DNA from: Actinidia chinensis
Taxonomy: Eukaryota; Streptophyta; Magnoliopsida; Ericales; Actinidiaceae
DNA length: 12,500 bases
Reading direction: 5' to 3'
Assembly (NCBI GenBank): GCA_009663005.1
Contig: VIGQ01000393.1
Span: 12,501-25,000 of the forward strand
Below are positions 8,701 to 12,500 of the stretch, piece by piece (position 1 is the first letter of the stretch; every line of letters starts with the position of its first letter). Both the position numbers and the translations under genes were made by a program. The notes under the pieces were generated by a model that saw nothing but the letters and a program-made list of their open reading frames with translations, was not told where the DNA came from and did not search any database.

Positions 8701-9411
8701 ACGGACTAAATAGTTCTTATAATTTGTTGGTTTTATGGATCTTTGTGAATTTTCTACGTATCTTTGGGTAGCCCCCGTTTCTTGGTTTTCTATTTTACTA
8801 AAGTACAATTTTTTTTCTTGTATGTGACCTGCATTAAATATCCTTTGAAGTGGCTTTGCTGCATTTTGGTTTAGTTTTCCTTATGCTCCCCGCTGCCCGC
8901 CACCGAACCACCACCCACCCACCCTGCTGGCCATAGACGTCACAAACTACCATCATTGCCACTCACCACCCACTGCCGCCGCAACTACAAAAAAAACACC
9001 CCCCACCCACCTGAACCACCTCTGCCACCCGCTGCAGCCGCATCTCCACAACACACTTCTCATCTCCTAATCCGTCACACACCAGCCGTTGCCACCACCA
9101 TTCAGTGCCATGGTGGTAGTGTCGGCGATAACGGTGTATGGTGGTGGGCTGTGTGGGGGGGGGGGGGGGGCAATGCCGGCGTGGGTTCAGGTTGTCGAAC
9201 ACAATCGATGGGTTGTGGTGCGGTGGGTGCCAGTGGGAATAGCGGTGGAAGGTGGTTGTGCTGGAGATGGCGGGGGTTGTGGTGGTGGTATTTTGTTGGT
9301 TGTTTTTGATGTTGGCACAATGATATGTTTCTTTCTTTATGATTGGTAGATAAAAGATTGCTAGATTATTTACTTTCACTTCTACGGCTTTATATTTGCA
9401 TAATTCTTTTA
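8701..9411 (+). repeat. Tandem array unit E (last)
   Basis: The head ACGGACTAAATAGTTCTTAT is at 8701 with TTTTCTACGTATCTTTGGGT. The C-rich arm spans about 8886-9108, the apex CAGTGCCATGGTGGTAG, and the G-rich arm runs to about 9300 with 16 consecutive G at 9155-9170. The tail GGCACAATGATATGTTTC is at 9314. No further head follows, so the array stops near 9411. Confidence 0.8.
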
Positions 9412-9779
9412 TGCTCTGTGAATGACACCCATGAAGTTTAATTCCGTTTGAAGCTAAAGCTACCCCCATTTTGTGTATACAGGTTAGTCGATAAAAATTC
9501 CATTTCAATTTGTAAATCATATTTCGAAATATTTTATTGTGTCTTTGGCATCCTGTGATTTTGAAAACTTTTAAGATCAAAATGAGTTATCTTGACGATA
9601 ATTGGATAAAGTGCTACTACACTGTACTCTATTATTTCACTGACTCCAGTTTTGTATATTCATTGGGTGTAGTTTGAGGCTGTTTTAACTAATTTCGCTA
9701 ATAATAAGCTGCAACAACTTTTATTCAGTAGTAGAAATTAAATATATGATATTACTATCAGCTTTTAATGTGTCACCTC
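9412..9779. other. AT-rich sequence, no gene seen
   Basis: Nothing coding or repeat-like was recognised between the end of the array and the first exon-like patch. The sequence has intron-like composition. Confidence 0.5.
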
Positions 9780-9789
9780 CTAACTTACA

Positions 9790-9917
9790 CTTGAATCACT
9801 ATGGGTGGTCACGTCATTTCGGCATGTGTTCAAGCTGGCAGACATTCACAAGAGATATTCCAACGGGCCTACGTTAATTATGTTGATGTCAAGCAGCCTG
9901 TCCTGGATCTTATTTAA
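9790..9917 (+). other. Exon-like patch 1, unrecognised protein
   Basis: Two overlapping open frames show protein-like composition, unlike the simple repeats nearby. One starts at ATG 9801 and stops at TAA 9915-9917 (38 residues, including GGHVISACVQAGRHSQEIF). The other, shifted by one base, reads ESLWVVTSFRHVFKLADIHK from about 9793 and continues open to a possible donor AAGAG|GTTCCT at 9920. I cannot tell which frame is right and do not recognise either. It could be a decayed exon of the gene represented by the next two patches. Confidence 0.3.
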
Positions 9918-10017
9918 GAGGTTCCTCTTTAATATAGTATCTTTGTGGCTTTTAATATTCGACAATGTAACATAGTACAGATTCATACTTTACTGGTTTA
10001 AAATTTTTTAAGATGCA

Positions 10018-10120
10018 GGGCCCTGAGTTTGGGGGCGAAAGAATAGAAAATTGTTCATCCAGCAAAGGGAATCTCCACGAAGATAGAGATGAGAACCTAA
10101 TGTCACTTTCGAAGAATCTG
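10018..10120 (+). other. Exon-like patch 2, unrecognised protein
   Basis: A T-rich tract ending ATGCAG (10012-10017) is a plausible acceptor and AATCTG|GTATAA at 10120/10121 a plausible donor. Between them one frame is fully open for about 34 residues, with a hydrophilic, natural-looking composition (GPEFGGERIENCSSSK, then LHEDRDENLMSLSKNL). No known domain is recognised. Being flanked by splice consensus on both sides makes it the best of the three patches. Confidence 0.45.
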
Positions 10121-10269
10121 GTATAAATGATCTGTGGATGGCAGAATTGTTTATTGAAATTATATTGTTTGTTTAATTTTCTTTTTTTGTTGTTAATTTA
10201 GGAAAAGATTATTTAATTTAGTATGTGTTTTAGCCATAAAGTTGAGGTTCTGGGATTGTCTATAATTAC

Positions 10270-10440
10270 AGACAGGCAACTGCGACGCATATGAGGTGCT
10301 CATGCTCACTTTGCCCACTGATTAGGCTTCATCTTTGATCCAAGGAAGAAGGGCGGAGTTGCAGTAGCATCTACTGCCAATGGACAACTTACGGCTATAG
10401 AATGCAAGTGCCTATCAACAAGAAATTTAGAGGTGTTCAG
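10270..10440 (+). other. Exon-like patch 3, frameshifted, unrecognised
   Basis: One frame reads NCDAYEVLMLTLPTD and meets a stop at 10322-10324. A second frame opens there, reads FIFDPRKKGGVAVAS and then TANGQLTAIECKCLSTRNLE, and stops near 10443. A possible donor GAG|GTGTTC lies at 10430. The two pieces look like one protein broken by an indel, as in the F-box exon. I do not recognise the family. Confidence 0.4.
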
Positions 10441-11066
10441 TTGATGTAGGACATAATTTGACGAACAATCAATTAAGAAGATTTTATATTTTAGGAATTT
10501 TTTTATCTTTAGGAATTTTTTGTAGCTTTTTCTGTTTAGAAAGTAGATTTTAATTATGATTTTTGTTATTTAGAACGTTTTTATGATTTTATTCTAGTTT
10601 TAAGATTTGGACTGTTCAAACTGGTAGGTATTTATTTTGATTTCTTTATTTTCTTGGCAATTAAGAAGTTGCCTAATTTGTTTTATTTCCTTTTAAATAG
10701 ATCTCTACTAGTATACAAATGAATGTACCCAATGGAAAAGTAACTTCAATTTTGTTCAAATTTATCATAATATGAGAGTTTTTTCTTATTTTCTCTTGTA
10801 GATTTCAAGATGTTATTATTTCTCGTCTACTAGAACGATATCCAGTCCTCTCGTGTATTCCGCTGCGTCAGCAACATAAACAATATTTCTTATGGGCAGG
10901 TTATAGAAAAACAATAACTGATTATAACTTTTACTTGTTTGGGATTAATAGATTATTGTGGACATAATCACAATTAGTCCAAGCATAGGTTTTTGTAGTT
11001 GCCAGTGATGAACTCAACTCTTGATAATGTGTCGAAAATCGCAAGTATTTTAATTTCTGTAAAACG

Positions 11067-11070
<4 letters not shown>
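10441..11070. other. AT-rich sequence, no gene seen
   Basis: It is T-rich with repeated TTTTAGGAATTTTTT-type words near 10490-10520. No coding, RNA or element signature was recognised. Confidence 0.5.

Positions 11071-11108
<38 letters not shown>
11071..11108 (+). repeat. Homopolymer of 38 G
   Basis: Thirty-eight consecutive G are bounded by TTTA on the left and TTCGG on the right. The run gives a spurious polyproline frame on the minus strand. It may be an assembly artefact or a genuine unstable G tract. Confidence 0.95.
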
Positions 11109-11110
<2 letters not shown>

Positions 11111-11265
11111 CGGCAATAATTGTGAAATTAACTTTCAAATGGTATCATCATCCTTCATTCTAAGAAATAGCGAAGCTTCATTTTATAGAAGGACTACCAT
11201 CTATCAGTATCTATCTTTTTATTGAGACGCAAATACCTAATTTTTTTATTAATATCACAACAATA

Positions 11266-11700
11266 GTACCCAACCAACACCACCTACCCCTGCCAACGCC
11301 ACCAGCACCCACCCACATTCATACCCAGCCACCAACTGCCCACCACCATCTCTTTATCGCTTCCACCACCCAGCTGTCGTCACTCATCCCACCACCTCGC
11401 CAACCATGCGCTGCCAAATGTCACCCCCACTGCTGCCACTCCACCGTTGCATCACACATGCATTCCACCACCACTCTACCACCACCCAGATTAGTGGTTT
11501 GGTGGCAGCGTGAAGGTGATAAGTGGTGGGGCAGTAGTGGTTGGTGGTGGGATGTGTGGTGGTGGCGGATGGTGGTAGCGGTTGCTGGTGGTAATATTGG
11601 TGGTCGGAGCAGTGGGTTGTAGCGGTGTCCGGTGGTAGTTGTAGTAGTGTGGTTGTGGGTGGCGGCGGTGGGTGTGGGCAGAACGATGGGTAGTGGTTCC
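11266..11700 (+). repeat. Dispersed copy of the C-rich/G-rich foldback core
   Basis: A C-rich arm (about 11266-11488, CCACC/CCAACG words) switches at the apex CCCAGATTAGTGGTTTGGTG to a G-rich arm (to about 11700, GGTGGT words). This is the same arrangement as the cores of the 6457-9411 array, but without the ACGGACTAAATGAG head or CACAATGATATG tail. The long open frames on either strand are translations of this simple sequence. Confidence 0.7.
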
Positions 11701-11862
11701 ATCATTCCCTATTAAAGAATTATTCCAGTGTTTTTTAACCAATAAGAATTGAAATGAGGAGTTCTTTACTATCCATGAACAAACAATGGAATGGGATGTG
11801 ATTAATTCCAACCCACTTCCATTCCAAACACATTACATTCCAGCGAACAAATGGACCGTAGG
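11700..11862. mobile_element. Possible terminal region of a small DNA transposon (MITE-like)
   Basis: GGAATGGGATGTGATTAATT at about 11790, then CTTCCATTCC and ACATTACATTCCAGCGAAC up to about 11850, form alternating GGAATGG/CCATTCC words. This resembles the subterminal sequence of plant MITEs as I know it. The outer end would be near ATGGACCGTAGGG. No matching inverted end was found on the left of the adjacent C-rich/G-rich copy, so this is tentative. Confidence 0.3.
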
Positions 11863-12500
11863 GTAAGGATTCATCCATCATTAGGGTGTTGTGCATTGTT
11901 ATAAGACCTGAGTGTGGTGGATATTTAACATTTTTGATACCATCTTAATTTAGTGCACCTAAGGGATAGTCTATATAGATAAATTCTGATACTTGAAACA
12001 TGTAGAAAATCGAATGCTGAGATAAGTGGCTGCAAACCTCAGGCGCTGAAATATGGATTGTTTCGACTTTGCCATTATTTTTTGGAGGTGTTTATAATTG
12101 TCATAGAACATTCAAGTGGTTAATCATATCTATCGTGTTTGCTATTATTATTTTTTTCTTGTCTGACATCAACTTGAATTCTTAAACTTCAATTCGAGTT
12201 CATTGAGGAAGTTTAAGAATCACCTTGCAAGGTTCTTGTGTGTGTTTGCGGTTGGAAAATCTAGATGTAGCTTGAATTGACGAACAAATGTCATTGTTGT
12301 CAAATATTTAATTGACGGGAAGTTGAGGATCTAGACTAGTAATGGGGAGAGGGTAAAGGAATTAAACCAACTGGACGTTCGTGCCATAGTTGTGCATACA
12401 AAAGCCATTATTGCCTAGTTATCAAAACCCATGCTTGTGTTCCAAACAAAACTTCTATCTTCAAATCCTGGAACTTGTTTCTCGTTTTTGACTGCCAAAT
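11863..12500. other. AT-rich sequence to the window end, no gene seen
   Basis: Except for the small hairpin at 12178-12220, no coding or element signature was recognised. The missing C-terminal exon of the OR23-type gene was looked for here and not found. Confidence 0.5.
12178..12220. repeat. 13-bp perfect inverted repeat, 17-nt loop
   Basis: ATTCTTAAACTTC at 12178-12190 is the exact reverse complement of GAAGTTTAAGAAT at 12208-12220. No poly-T or gene context gives it a role; it may be chance or a small hairpin. Confidence 0.8.

Noticed and set aside
6457..9411. CRISPR-like array
   Set aside because: Units are hundreds of bases long, diverged and low-complexity, in a plant-type nuclear context without cas genes.
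8963..9580. A 205-codon minus-strand open frame, the longest in the window
   Set aside because: Its middle is the translated C-rich/G-rich arm and its ends are translated AT-rich unit tail and spacer; no family is recognised and composition changes abruptly at the repeat boundaries.
10931..11116. Minus-strand frame starting with a polyproline run
   Set aside because: The prolines are just the translated 38-G homopolymer, and the rest has no coding signature.

Overview
The window is eudicot-type plant nuclear DNA. It is AT-rich and intron-like, with one GC-richer gene exon, a Ty1/copia retrotransposon fragment, foldback and tandem repeats, and a compound TG/AG microsatellite in a presumed 5' leader. 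I see no bacterial gene organisation, rRNA, tRNA or CRISPR array. Most long reading frames here are products of simple CCA/GGT composition, not genes.

Layout: (1) 1-1089 is a foldback element whose two ends are inverted copies of about 115 bp, with a smaller hairpin (615-731) nested inside. (2) 1096-2571 holds the promoter-proximal part and first exon of a plus-strand gene that I identify as an F-box/Kelch-repeat gene of the plant OR23 type. The matching segments run in the right order from the F-box to a Kelch stretch and end at a consensus splice donor, but they hop between all three frames about fifteen times. (3) 2572-3460 is intron-like sequence. (4) 3462-5774 is a minus-strand, broken Ty1/copia element: one LTR, the primer-binding site, gag, the protease motif and the start of integrase. 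Reverse transcriptase, RNase H and the second LTR are missing. (5) 5775-6194 carries a 78-bp direct duplication and a TATA/GA-rich promoter-like stretch read on the minus strand. (6) 6457-9411 is a degenerate tandem array of about five units, each with a conserved AT-rich head and tail around a C-rich arm followed by a G-rich arm. (7) 9790-10440 has three exon-like patches of an unrecognised, probably decayed gene. (8) 11071-11108 is an uninterrupted run of 38 G. (9) 11266-11700 is an isolated relative of the C-rich/G-rich core of the array. The rest is AT-rich sequence in which I see no gene.

Taken together, the simplest reading is an OR23-type gene whose first intron, or whose 3' side, has been filled with retrotransposon and repeat DNA. 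The last OR23 exon was not found before the window ends. Either the intron exceeds 9.9 kb or the gene is a truncated relic. The dense frameshifts could be true decay or uncorrected indel errors of a long-read assembly, and evidence inside the window points both ways. I do not see a convincing new biological system. The least explained structures are the C-rich/G-rich foldback array and its dispersed copy.
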